DNA of 64,000 nucleotides from an uncultured Duncaniella sp. (GCA_910577335.1 CAJTMJ010000009.1:31988-95987), one strand, 5' to 3'. Shown: positions 8,208 through 15,892, counted from the first letter of the stretch. Notes: generated by a model from the letters alone, not told the origin. Translations and numbers: made by a program.

Positions 8208-9509
8208 GTGGGGCTGCATGAACGCTATGCCCGTCTGCTCAGGAATATGCCGGAGGTGTTCATGGCCGGGCGCAAAGAGCGTGAAGATGAAATACGCAAG
8301 CAGCTCTCAGTTCTGTTCGACGGCATGATGAAGGCCGTATATAAAACCGAAGGAGCGCAGCTCTCCATCGACATTCTATCGACGCCGCAAGTCCGAGAAT
8401 TCATAGAGAGTCATGCGTCTGTCCTTGACTCGTCATTCGAACAAGTAAAGATGTCCGATGCCATGCGTAAAAGACTCCACCGCTCGGACTTTATCTTCTC
8501 CGGCATTAAGACATTCCACGAACTCAACGAGGCTTTCCCCTCGCTTGTAGATGAGAACGGCGAACGAAAATCGTTTGAACGCTTTTTGAACGATGTTCGA
8601 AGCATAGACCAGACCTATAATGCAAACTACCTCCGGGCGGAGTATAACTTTGTCACCGCTTCAGCAGAGATGGCCGCTAAATGGGAAGGTTTCATGCAGG
8701 ATGGCGACCGCTATCATCTCCAATATCGAACTCAAAAGGATGATAAGGTTCGCCCGGAACACGCCGCCCTCGATGGTGTGACGCTCCCTCCTTCCGACCC
8801 GTTTTGGGCGGAGTTCTATCCTCCGAATGGATGGAACTGCCGATGCACTGTCGTACAGGTTCGCAAGTCAAAGTATCCGGCGACATCCCATGCCGAAGCT
8901 ATGAGGCTTGGCGACGAGGCTCTGCAACGCGACAGCAAGGGAATATTCCGCTTCAATCCCGGACTTGAGCTAAAGACGGTGCCGGACTACAATCCCTACA
9001 CCATACGACGCTGCCGGGATTGCGACATAAACAAGCGGAAATTCGCATTCAGGCCGATGAACAGTCTGTGTGAGGCGTGTGCCATCATAAATGAGTGTTA
9101 CAACGACCTGTCAAAATCCGAAAGTGCCGTTGTCAAAAAGCATTATATGCGTGAGATGGAACCGCTTCTTACAAAGAAAATTTCTGTCAATGGCAACGGA
9201 CATCCTATGAGTGTCGGGTTCTCCAAATATGGGAACAAGCATTTATACGCCGATACTTTCGGGAGGAGTTCCGTGCTGACTAAAGATGATCTCGCCTCAC
9301 TTGACTCTCTTTTAGCCGGAGCGAAATTCATAAAAAAAGTGTCGAAATCAAAACCTCGCCGCGACCGCATCGAGAGATTCTACTATTATGAGGCTGAGCT
9401 GCATGGCAGGAAGGTCTATCTCAATGTCGGAGAAACCGACATCATATCGCGTACCGGCAAAATCAGACATGACCGATTCCTGTATTCGATAACGGATACG
9501 ATACAATAA
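8208..9509 (+). CDS. Mu gpF-like head morphogenesis protein with extra C-terminal domain
   Basis: About 433 residues from a GTG start (an in-frame ATG lies at 8247). The N-terminal two-thirds is the Mu gpF/SPP1 gp7 family of minor head proteins, with the signature region around RPEHAALDGVTLPPSDPFW and PPNGWNCRCTVVQV at about residues 195-225. A Cys-rich connector (RRCRDCDINK, CEACAIINEC) follows. The last 120 residues form a separate domain with LTKKISVNGNGHPMS, FYYYEAELHGRKVYLNVGE and a closing HDRFLYSITDTI. This resembles the PBECR-type (Barnase-EndoU-ColicinE5/D-RelE-like) nuclease domains often fused to gpF-like proteins. The gpF part is confident, the nuclease label less so. Confidence 0.85.
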   Translation: MGLHERYARLLRNMPEVFMAGRKEREDEIRKQLSVLFDGMMKAVYKTEGAQLSIDILSTPQVREFIESHASVLDSSFEQVKMSDAMRKRLHRSDFIFSGIKTFHELNEAFPSLVDENGERKSFERFLNDVRSIDQTYNANYLRAEYNFVTASAEMAAKWEGFMQDGDRYHLQYRTQKDDKVRPEHAALDGVTLPPSDPFWAEFYPPNGWNCRCTVVQVRKSKYPATSHAEAMRLGDEALQRDSKGIFRFNPGLELKTVPDYNPYTIRRCRDCDINKRKFAFRPMNSLCEACAIINECYNDLSKSESAVVKKHYMREMEPLLTKKISVNGNGHPMSVGFSKYGNKHLYADTFGRSSVLTKDDLASLDSLLAGAKFIKKVSKSKPRRDRIERFYYYEAELHGRKVYLNVGETDIISRTGKIRHDRFLYSITDTIQ

Positions 9510-10050
9510 AAAAAGAACCGACTGTGGCGACACCTTATGCTTTACGCAAGTTTAGCCCACACACAGTGCGATTCTTGATTGCAAATTTACAAACAATTTC
9601 TGACATACAAAAGTTTATGAGCACGATTTTAATGCTTTTCAAGACCGCCAACAGGCTTCTGATATAACTTATTCACTGCTGAACGCCAAATTATGAGTAA
9701 ATTTGCAGTCTCAAAGGCGGAGTCCCTCAATAGGCCGTGTGGTCTATCGCGGCAACAACAACGCGAATGCGAATGGCGGCGTGTCGTACGCGAATGCGAA
9801 TAACGATGCTTCGAATGCGAACACGAATGTCGGCTCGCGTCTGGACAACCAACAATCGGCGTACATCACCGGGAACGTGTTCCCCACGAGGTGCCGAGAG
9901 GGATAAGCCACGGCAACAGCGGCGAAAGCCGGAAAGCCGGAACATCAAGTGAACGAGTAGGGTTTGGTAGGCGTAAGCTCGAAGAACCCGGACTCGGAGA
10001 AGGAAGGCTCAAGGAGCCGGTTGTTACACATTTCTAAAACGCTCCGCACC
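9510..10050. other. Non-coding DGR region between gpF and reverse transcriptase
   Basis: No protein gene is supported in this roughly 540-bp stretch. It starts with an A-run after the gpF stop and continues AT-rich to about 9700. It then carries the template repeat and a GC-rich, likely structured segment (GGCGAAAGCC, AAAGCCGG) that leads to the RT. Open frames across the template are a by-product of its coding-like origin. Confidence 0.7.
9738..9860 (+). repeat. Template repeat (TR) of a diversity-generating retroelement
   Basis: This segment translates in one frame to RGNNNANANGGVSYANANN followed by DASNANTNVGSRL. It is the Asn/Ala-rich signature of DGR templates for C-type-lectin-fold variable repeats, because AAC/AAT/GCG codons concentrate adenines at positions to be mutated. 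It precedes a DGR-type reverse transcriptase by about 200 bp. The RT would copy the TR RNA with adenine-specific mutagenesis and move the cDNA into a variable repeat in a target gene. No matching variable repeat is visible in this window on either strand, so the target probably lies left of position 1 among the tail genes. The limits are approximate. Confidence 0.85.
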
Positions 10051-11355
10051 ATGCGTCGAGAAGGACATATCATAGAGGAGATTGTCGCCTATCCCAATAT
10101 GGCACAGTCATTCGACCAAGTTCTGCGAGGCACAAGCCGGAAGCGGAGCCGACAGGGTCGTTGGCTATTGGCGCACCGGGAGGAGGTTATAGCGGAACTC
10201 TCGGCTCAGATTGCCGACGGCAGCTATTTCATCGCCGGTGGATACAGGGAGCGCACAATCATCGAGGGCGGCAAAGAACGGCACATACAGGTTCTTACGA
10301 TGAAAGACCGCATCGCCGTCCATGCTGTGATGTCTGTTGTCGATGAGCATCTGAAATGCCGCTTCATACGCACGACTTCGGCAAGCATCAAGGGTCGCGG
10401 TATGCATGACCTCAAGGCTTACATCGAGCGTGATCTCCGGGAACACCCGGACGAGACCCGGTTCTGTTACAAGTTCGACATCTCCAAGTTCTATGAGAGC
10501 GTCAGTCAGCAGTCCATTATCGATTGCGTCCGGCGCATCTTCAAGGATGAGAAGCTGATTGTGATACTTGAGCGGTTTATCCGTATGATGCCCTCCGGGG
10601 TGAGTATAGGCTTGAGAAGTTCCCAAGGACTTTGCAACCTGCTCCTGTCGGTTCATCTCGATCACATTCTTAAAGACCGTCTCGGAGTGCCGTTCTATTA
10701 TCGATACTGCGATGATGGTGCAGTCCTTGCCGCCTCCAAAGAGGAACTGTGGAGAATCCGGGACATCGTCCATGAGTGCGTGGGGAGCATAGGTCTCAAG
10801 ATAAAAGAGAACGAGCGTGTATTCCCGGTAACCGAGGGCATTGATTTTTTGGGATACGTCATCTATCCCGACCATGCGCTTATCCGCAAGCGCATCAAGA
10901 AGAAGTTCGCCCGGAAGATGGGCGAAGTGAAAAGTCGTAAAAGACGACGTGTGCTTGTTGCATCATTCTACGGAATGGCCAAGCACGCGCAATGTAATAA
11001 TCTTTTTAACAAATTAACAGGCATAGAAATGAAATCATTCAAAGACCTCAATGTCGCTTACAAGCCTGATGACGGCAAGAAGCGATTCCCCGGAGCGGTG
11101 GTAAGCATCCGGGAACTGGTGAACCTTCCCATCGTAGTCCGCGACTTCGAGATGGGAGTCAAGACCTCGCAGGGCGAAGACCGCTGCGTTGTCGCCATCG
11201 AGCAGAACGGCGAACAGAAGAAGTTCTTCACCAATTCGGAGGAGATGAAAAACATCCTCCAGCAAGTTAGTGAAATGCCGGACGGGTTCCCCTTCGAGAC
11301 CACCATCAAGGCGGAGACCTTCGGCAAAGGTAAAACCAAATACGTCTTTACTTAA
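10051..11355 (+). CDS. DGR reverse transcriptase with fused C-terminal domain
   Basis: About 434 residues from the ATG at 10051. An open frame reaches a TTG at 9964, but that runs into the non-coding DGR region. The RT motifs are clear: FDISKFYESV (catalytic Asp143), IGLRSSQGLCNLLL (the GxxxSQ motif diagnostic of DGR-type enzymes, Ser-Gln at 191-192) and YRYCDDGAVLA (catalytic Asp pair at 221-222). After the thumb region (IDFLGYVIYPD, KSRKRRR) there is an extra domain of about 108 residues beginning at Met327 (KSFKDLNVAYKPDDGKKRF) with a small-beta-barrel look (EDRCVVAIEQNGEQKKFFT). Fusion of this domain to the RT is unusual. It might handle nucleic acid, or replace the missing Avd-type accessory protein. 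The RT identity is firm. Confidence 0.93.
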   Translation: MRREGHIIEEIVAYPNMAQSFDQVLRGTSRKRSRQGRWLLAHREEVIAELSAQIADGSYFIAGGYRERTIIEGGKERHIQVLTMKDRIAVHAVMSVVDEHLKCRFIRTTSASIKGRGMHDLKAYIERDLREHPDETRFCYKFDISKFYESVSQQSIIDCVRRIFKDEKLIVILERFIRMMPSGVSIGLRSSQGLCNLLLSVHLDHILKDRLGVPFYYRYCDDGAVLAASKEELWRIRDIVHECVGSIGLKIKENERVFPVTEGIDFLGYVIYPDHALIRKRIKKKFARKMGEVKSRKRRRVLVASFYGMAKHAQCNNLFNKLTGIEMKSFKDLNVAYKPDDGKKRFPGAVVSIRELVNLPIVVRDFEMGVKTSQGEDRCVVAIEQNGEQKKFFTNSEEMKNILQQVSEMPDGFPFETTIKAETFGKGKTKYVFT

Positions 11356-11357
11356 AC

Positions 11358-11843
11358 ATGAAACGAGTCCAAGGCAATCCCGATGTCGCTCTGATTGAGT
11401 GTACCAACCCGATCAGAAAAAAATGGCGCATCCGTTGGGACGTAACTACTGACGAATCCGGCACCACCTCCTACATGGAGGAGGAGTTCAACCATCAGCC
11501 TTCCGTGGAGGAAATCAAATCAATCATCAGCGGTTGGATTGATGAGCAAACCCGAAATGCAATCCTCTCCGGCTTTTCGTATGAGGGCAATACCGTCTGG
11601 CTCTCTATCGAGAATCAGACCAACTATGAGAGGGACTACAACAAGGCCAGACTCGGTTTGCCGGGATCTCTGCCTGTCACCTTCAAATTCGGCTCTGATG
11701 AAAAGCCGGTCTACCGTATATTCGAGACCATCGGTGACATCGAAGAGTTTTACCAAGGCTACACATCCCACATCAAGAAGATACAGCTTGCCGGATGGAA
11801 CGCCAAGGACGCGATTGACTTGGAACTCTACCGAGTAGACTGA
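11358..11843 (+). CDS. Unknown protein co-encoded with the DGR reverse transcriptase
   Basis: A 161-residue hydrophilic protein starting 3 bp after the RT stop, so almost certainly co-expressed with it. It contains ECTNPIRKKWRIRWDVT, an Asn/Tyr-rich turn (ENQTNYERDYNKARLGL) and a C-terminal WNAKDAIDLELYRVD. It is not an Avd-like bundle and shows no domain I can name with certainty, although it has the feel of a DUF4376-type phage protein. Its role may be DGR accessory or tail-related. Confidence 0.6.
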   Translation: MKRVQGNPDVALIECTNPIRKKWRIRWDVTTDESGTTSYMEEEFNHQPSVEEIKSIISGWIDEQTRNAILSGFSYEGNTVWLSIENQTNYERDYNKARLGLPGSLPVTFKFGSDEKPVYRIFETIGDIEEFYQGYTSHIKKIQLAGWNAKDAIDLELYRVD

Positions 11844-11849
11844 CCCATC

Positions 11850-11868
11850 TGCCCTTCGGGGGAGGGCA
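11850..11868 (+). terminator. Weak hairpin after the DGR genes
   Basis: TGCCCT and AGGGCA form a 6-bp stem around a G-rich loop 7 bp after the stop of the 11358-11843 gene. There is no strong T-run, so it may be a weak terminator or an RNA-processing site. Confidence 0.35.
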
Positions 11869-11943
11869 TAATGCCTTCTCCGGCCGATCTAACCGTGCTT
11901 GTTATATAAGTGAGACAGTGCAAAATTACAAAAATTTCGGGAC

Positions 11944-12186
11944 ATGACCATATTTGAGATTCTGAAATTCAACCGGGAACTGCTTAACAGGCTCCGTAAA
12001 TCCGGGATTCGACTTGAAGATGCCGACTACATCGACCTTTTCGTTGACTTCAACAAAATGGTCGCCGCCGGAGAAAAAGTGTCGTATGCGGTGGCTTGCC
12101 TTGCCACCAATTACCGTATATCAGAGCGCAAAGTCTATACTCTGATCAAGCGGTTCCAAAGTGACTGCAATCCGGGTGCAGTGTAA
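11944..12186 (+). CDS. Small HTH protein, possible Mor-like regulator
   Basis: An 80-residue protein whose C-terminal half (AAGEKVSYAVACLATNY then RISERKVYTLIKRF) has the look of the helix-turn-helix at the end of Mor/C-type late-gene activators of Mu-like phages. The N-terminal half is helical. Mor and C are longer (about 130 residues), so this would be a compact version. It lies about 100 bp after the DGR genes and 70 bp before the DNA-modification genes. It could act on the palindromic sites at 4007-4046, but that link is inference. Confidence 0.55.
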   Translation: MTIFEILKFNRELLNRLRKSGIRLEDADYIDLFVDFNKMVAAGEKVSYAVACLATNYRISERKVYTLIKRFQSDCNPGAV

Positions 12187-12224
12187 TTCGTCGTGTCGAT
12201 AGTGTGCCACAGTCGCCGGTGCGC

Positions 12225-12232
12225 TAACTTTG
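12225..12232 (+). promoter_or_regulatory. TAACTTTG -7 box before the TS-family gene
   Basis: TAACTTTG matches the Bacteroidetes TAnnTTTG -7 box and lies 24 bp before the ATG at 12257. No TTTG -33 box is visible at the right spacing, so it may be activator-dependent. Confidence 0.5.
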
Positions 12233-12256
12233 CACTGTTTCAATTCTCTCAACAAA

Positions 12257-12901
12257 ATGGCGACAAACAAATACCATCAAATCCTCAAGCGGATTCTTGA
12301 AAAAGGACGTGAGCAGTCCAACCGCAAGGGGAATATAAAATATTTGCTCAACGAACAGCTTACGCTGACACCTGCCGACCTACTTGATATTTTCGAAGGA
12401 CACGGCATCGCCCGAAAGAAGCTGCGCTCTGAACTGAAGCTCTTCATGAGCGGCGAAAGGTCGGTTGAAAAATACCGCGAGGCCGGTATCAATTGGTGGG
12501 ATTATTGCGGCTCAATACTCGTCAATTCCTATCCCACTTACTTCGAGAAGCTGCCGCCTCTAATCAGACGTATCAATACCGAGAAACGCAATTCCAAGAA
12601 CTATGTGCTTTTCCTCGGCGCGACCGAGGTGGAAAGCAATCAGGCACCGTGCCTGTCGCTTGTGCAGTTTCAGATAGAGGACGGCTCGCTTGTGCTGACA
12701 GCATATCAACGCAGTTCCGATGCCAATCTCGGACTCCCTGCCGACATATATCACCTCTACCTCATGGCGTGTCATATCGATTTGCCGTTAAAATCAATCA
12801 CACTGTTCCTTGGGAATGTCCACATATACGAGAACAACATTGAAAATACAAACCGGCTGCTCTCCGGCGAGGATGCGGTCAAATTCGAATTAAACGTATG
12901 A
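12257..12901 (+). CDS. Thymidylate-synthase-family protein, predicted dCMP-type specificity
   Basis: A 214-residue protein that matches the thymidylate synthase fold: LKLFMSGERSVEKY then REAGINWWDY (residues 60-83, compare ELLWFL..WDEW), the catalytic Cys132 in APCLSLVQFQI, the phosphate-binding YQRSSD (150-155), and GNVHIYENNIE near 186-196 (compare HVYLNHIE). In classical TS the segment LGVPFNI carries an Asn that contacts dUMP. Here it reads LGLPADI with Asp163, the change that gives dCMP preference in phage T4 dCMP hydroxymethylase and in engineered TS. The protein is about 50 residues shorter than TS, and the usual arginine pair and YGKQWR-type motif are not evident. It could make hydroxymethyl- or methyl-dCMP. 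Overlap of 4 bp with the methylase gene suggests one DNA-modification unit. The ATG was chosen over an earlier in-frame ATG at 12230. Confidence 0.75.
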   Translation: MATNKYHQILKRILEKGREQSNRKGNIKYLLNEQLTLTPADLLDIFEGHGIARKKLRSELKLFMSGERSVEKYREAGINWWDYCGSILVNSYPTYFEKLPPLIRRINTEKRNSKNYVLFLGATEVESNQAPCLSLVQFQIEDGSLVLTAYQRSSDANLGLPADIYHLYLMACHIDLPLKSITLFLGNVHIYENNIENTNRLLSGEDAVKFELNV

Positions 12902-13752
12902 GCGCACTCTACCTATCGGCACCGCTTCCATTCGTAGGACAAAAACGAATGTTTGCAAAGCACTTCATAGAAGTAATCAAACAGTATCCTCCCGGCACTG
13001 TATTCGTTGATCTGTTCGGCGGCTCCGGCTTGCTCTCTCACATCACCAAGCATTTCCACCCGGAGTCAAGAGTGATATATAATGACTTCGACAACTACCG
13101 GCACCGCATCAACAACATCGAGCGCACCAACCGGCTGCTCTCCCTCATACGACCTATATCAGACCGATTCGAACGGCATAAGCCTATAACCGGGGAGTCC
13201 CGTGAGCAGATATTCAAACTGCTCGAACAGGAAGAGCGAGAGAACGGGTATATAGACTTCATCACGCTCTCGTCCTCGCTGATGTTCTCAATGAAGTACA
13301 AACTGAGCATCGAAGATATGCGCTCCGAGGTACTATACAACAAAGTCCGCAAAAGCGACTATGCACCTTCCCCGGATTACCTTGCCGGGCTTGAGATAGA
13401 ATCCTGTGATTACCGGGAACTGTTCGAGCGGTTCAAAGACACTCCGGGGGTCGTGTTTCTCGTTGATCCGCCATACCTTTCCACCGATGTCGGAACCTAT
13501 CGTATGTATTGGAGACTCGCCGACTATCTCGATGTGCTGTCGGTTCTGCCCGGCCACAACTTCATATATTTTACTTCCGAGAAATCGTGCATAGTCGAAC
13601 TGTGCGAGTGGATGGGTCGCCACCCCTCGCTCGGAGACCCGTTTGCCCGTTGTCAGAGGAGGGAGTTCAAAGCGACGATGAACTACAATGCCCGGTACAC
13701 GGACATCATGCTGTTCACGATACCCGGTCTCCCTCCCGACAACGCCGCATAA
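12898..13752 (+). CDS. D12-class DNA N6-adenine methyltransferase
   Basis: A 284-residue Dam-like methyltransferase that transfers a methyl group from S-adenosylmethionine to adenine. Motif I is FVDLFGGSGLLSH (about residues 37-49), an upstream PFVGQKRMFAKHF supplies the first part of the SAM pocket, and the catalytic motif IV is FLVDPPYLSTD (about residue 187-197). The order and spacing fit the D12 class. It overlaps the TS-family gene by 4 bp and is followed by a strong terminator. No partner restriction gene is nearby, so it is likely an orphan modifier protecting phage DNA. Confidence 0.9.
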   Translation: MSALYLSAPLPFVGQKRMFAKHFIEVIKQYPPGTVFVDLFGGSGLLSHITKHFHPESRVIYNDFDNYRHRINNIERTNRLLSLIRPISDRFERHKPITGESREQIFKLLEQEERENGYIDFITLSSSLMFSMKYKLSIEDMRSEVLYNKVRKSDYAPSPDYLAGLEIESCDYRELFERFKDTPGVVFLVDPPYLSTDVGTYRMYWRLADYLDVLSVLPGHNFIYFTSEKSCIVELCEWMGRHPSLGDPFARCQRREFKATMNYNARYTDIMLFTIPGLPPDNAA

Positions 13753-13778
13753 GGCCTTTTTCTCGCCCATATATCGCA

Positions 13779-13820
13779 AGAGAGCCGTCACCCGATAAAG
13801 GTAACGGCTCTCTGTCTTTT
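13779..13820. terminator. Strong terminator between convergent genes
   Basis: AGAGAGCCGT (13779-13788) pairs with ACGGCTCTCT (13804-13813) in a 10-bp stem followed by GTCTTTT. It ends the rightward block and faces the 3' end of the leftward morphogenesis gene 20 bp on. Confidence 0.85.
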
Positions 13821-13837
13821 GACGCGACACAGCGCGT

Positions 13838-14329
13838 TTATTTGCCTATTCTTTTGATGGCGATAAAGCTGTAGACCTCGATGCTCTCCACAATATCCTC
13901 GTGGTTATGGTTCGTGATCGATTCTTCGAGAGTGAAATCTGCGAAGCTATTGCCTTCAAGTCCGGCAAGCACATCATGAATCTTATCCGGCAGCTCAAAG
14001 AATTGCCCGGAGCCGTCGGAACCGTCTGCCACGGCAGATGCCCAGTCGGTCACGATATGCAGACGCACTCGCGCCTCGGCTCGGTATTCGGTGCCGGGCA
14101 CTATGGATTTCCATTGTACCGGCTCAATCTCGACGAATACCGCCGGACGTTCCCACGCGGATTCCTGTTCTATGAATTCCACGTTCTGATTCCACAAGTC
14201 GATGTGCTTTATGGCTCGGTCGTTCAAGTCATCATCGGCATCGAGAGGAGCGATATGGTACTCCCCGACAGCGTTGACACACAAGAGAGTCAGACGCTGC
14301 TTGATTTTGTCGTAAAGTTCTTTTCTCAT
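13838..14329 (-). CDS. Phage tail-terminator-like protein (Mu gp37-like, tentative)
   Basis: A 163-residue protein without signal or membrane segments. It starts MRKELYDKIKQRLTL and has a RPAVFVEIEPVQWKSI then EARVRLHIVTD core and a closing SIEVYSFIAIKRIG. This layout resembles tail-completion/terminator proteins encoded just after the gpG-like gene in Mu-like phages. The name is based on length, order and style. It overlaps the gpG-like gene by 4 bp and is the last gene of the leftward early/middle transcript. Confidence 0.55.
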   Translation of the reverse strand: MRKELYDKIKQRLTLLCVNAVGEYHIAPLDADDDLNDRAIKHIDLWNQNVEFIEQESAWERPAVFVEIEPVQWKSIVPGTEYRAEARVRLHIVTDWASAVADGSDGSGQFFELPDKIHDVLAGLEGNSFADFTLEESITNHNHEDIVESIEVYSFIAIKRIGK

Positions 14330-14883
14330 CGTTCTATAATATCAAAATCGGTGTTAAAAAATTCAGTGAGATTCTCTTCGATAATTTGCCTTACAGTCTG
14401 CTCGACTTCGGGGGCGGTTCCAAGGAATCGGCGGCGAGGTATCCTTATTTTTGTGCCGACCTTCATCAATGCCATGAATTTCCAAAATTCGGCTTCCGTA
14501 GATAACTGCACCGTTCTTTTATCCTTGCGCAATGAGCCGTCCTTGCGTCTGCCGAATGAACCTGACGTATCATAGTATTTATGCCAGAAGAACCGTTTCA
14601 TCTTGGCTGTTACCTTGATTTCGCCACCTTCGTTATGAATGGCTGCTGCCGGATGCTCCGTTCGGAACACAATGCTGTTCTCTGTCTCATAACTTCTGAT
14701 GCTCCTGCGGAGACCGCCGGTGTCAACAAGGATATGACCGCCGGGACGGGTCGGACTCTTACGCCGCTGCCATGCCTCCGAGAAGAATGCCTGTCTCTCG
14801 AAATTGCGGTCGAACTCATCGGTCATCTCAACCTGTATGTCCCGGAGGATGTTCTTGATTATTTGGTCGTAATTATTCGCCAT
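14326..14883 (-). CDS. gpG-like virion morphogenesis protein
   Basis: A 185-residue protein of the phage virion morphogenesis (HK97 gp10/Mu gpG) family. The diagnostic segments are ILVDTGGLRRSIRS (about residues 50-63), AIHNEGGEIKVT and the C-terminal IRIPRRRFLGTAPEVE. Such proteins act at the head-tail interface. It overlaps neighbours on both sides, indicating one transcript. Its position at the end of the early operon, apart from the other head genes, is unlike Mu. Confidence 0.85.
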   Translation of the reverse strand: MANNYDQIIKNILRDIQVEMTDEFDRNFERQAFFSEAWQRRKSPTRPGGHILVDTGGLRRSIRSYETENSIVFRTEHPAAAIHNEGGEIKVTAKMKRFFWHKYYDTSGSFGRRKDGSLRKDKRTVQLSTEAEFWKFMALMKVGTKIRIPRRRFLGTAPEVEQTVRQIIEENLTEFFNTDFDIIER

Positions 14884-15115
14884 CGTCTTTCAGCATATCG
14901 AAAAGGTTAGGAGATTCGGGTAAAGTTTCAGTGAACCCCGGCTTTGTCGGAGCTTTCAAAAGGTTGTAAAAAGTACGTTCACAGATACCATACACAGGAT
15001 ATATGTACCTGCGCCATATTTCCCGGTTGGGAATTCCATGCTTGGCGTGTTGGTCATATATCCTGTTGATGTCTGCGACTCGCTTCTGATAACTCTTTCC
15101 GGATTTCTTACCCAT
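14873..15115 (-). CDS. Small HTH-like phage protein
   Basis: An 80-residue basic protein with a helix-rich core (ADINRIYDQHAKHGIPNRE, then IWRRYIYPVYGICERTFYNL) that could be a helix-turn-helix, followed by a Pro-rich tail. No specific family is recognised. It overlaps the gpG-like gene by 11 bp. Confidence 0.6.
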   Translation of the reverse strand: MGKKSGKSYQKRVADINRIYDQHAKHGIPNREIWRRYIYPVYGICERTFYNLLKAPTKPGFTETLPESPNLFDMLKDDGE

Positions 15116-15118
15116 GCG

Positions 15119-15313
15119 TCAGTATCGTTTGTTGTGATGCGGTTTATACGGTCTGATGTCCAATGTCATCTCGCAGCTTACGGTTACCCTGCCGCTGCCC
15201 TCGCACTGAAGGCAAGTGTGGAATTCGCCTTCTTCATCCCCGGCCACCCTGCCGGTGCCTTTGCAGACCCGGCAGAGGGCGACCTTGGGAGGTCTTGTTA
15301 TTTCGCGTTTCAT
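15119..15313 (-). CDS. DnaJ-type zinc-finger small protein
   Basis: A 64-residue protein with two CxxC(x)GxG units (CRVCKGTGR at about 14-22 and CLQCEGSGR at about 34-42) that would bind zinc as in the DnaJ cysteine-rich domain. It overlaps the Gam-like gene by 4 bp, so the ATG at 15313 is well supported. Its target is unknown. A second protein with similar CxxCxGxG units lies at 16748-16960. Confidence 0.75.
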   Translation of the reverse strand: MKREITRPPKVALCRVCKGTGRVAGDEEGEFHTCLQCEGSGRVTVSCEMTLDIRPYKPHHNKRY

Positions 15314-15867
15314 GCGGCACCTTCTTCTTTTTTGGGTTCCACGAAGAAGGTCTCGTCCTGCGTCACCGTAATGCCGCAGTCGATCATCACTTCCCGGAGG
15401 GTTACTCCCGGACTGAGCGGTTCGCCCGGCTTGGCAATTTGTGCGTCGCGCTCGGCCAAAAGCCTGTCCTTGGCTATCTCCTCGGTGGTGCGGATATAGC
15501 CGGGAAGCAGCCGTTTCACAAGCTGGAGTGCGCTTGCCCATGTGAAACCTTTGAGGGTTTTGAGCTTGGGGGTGCCGGTGCGGAAGCCGATGGTGCCATG
15601 AACCATTTCGAGGCTCTTCTTCTTGCTGAAGAGTTCCGGCTGATTCTCGGTGGCGTAGGCTTGGAGCGTGTCGAAAGCCTCGTCCTGCGTCGCCTGTAAT
15701 TGCGACAGGCGGTCTTGGTGCTTCTCTCGGATCTGTGCGCACTTCAGCTCAATTTCGGCTGTGATTTTCGCACGTTCTGCGTCTGCCTTGGCGTAAGTTG
15801 CGAAGGCTTCTTCTGCGGCTTCTTTGGTAACGCCGGAGATAACTGTTTTTTTCTGTCTTTTTGCCAT
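15310..15867 (-). CDS. Gam-like host-nuclease inhibitor
   Basis: A 185-residue protein of the Mu Gam family, which binds double-stranded DNA ends and shields them from host exonucleases. It has a long helical N-terminal half (EEAFATYAKADAERAKITAE, then QIREKHQDRL) and the family C-terminal part GTIGFRTGTPKLKTLKGFTW, followed by VKRLLPGYIRTTEEIAKD. Length is close to Mu Gam. It is in the leftward early operon, as expected. Confidence 0.92.
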   Translation of the reverse strand: MAKRQKKTVISGVTKEAAEEAFATYAKADAERAKITAEIELKCAQIREKHQDRLSQLQATQDEAFDTLQAYATENQPELFSKKKSLEMVHGTIGFRTGTPKLKTLKGFTWASALQLVKRLLPGYIRTTEEIAKDRLLAERDAQIAKPGEPLSPGVTLREVMIDCGITVTQDETFFVEPKKEEGAA

Positions 15868-15892
15868 TGTTGAAATTGGTGTTATATGGTGA

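Noticed and set aside
9703..9906. Open frame of 67 residues, rich in Asn
   Set aside because: It is the DGR template repeat. The coding look reflects its origin from a target gene, and it lacks a sensible start or expression signals.
15119..15742. 207-residue minus-strand frame
   Set aside because: Only its last 64 codons are real (the zinc-finger protein from 15313). The remainder is antisense/out-of-frame to the Gam-like gene.
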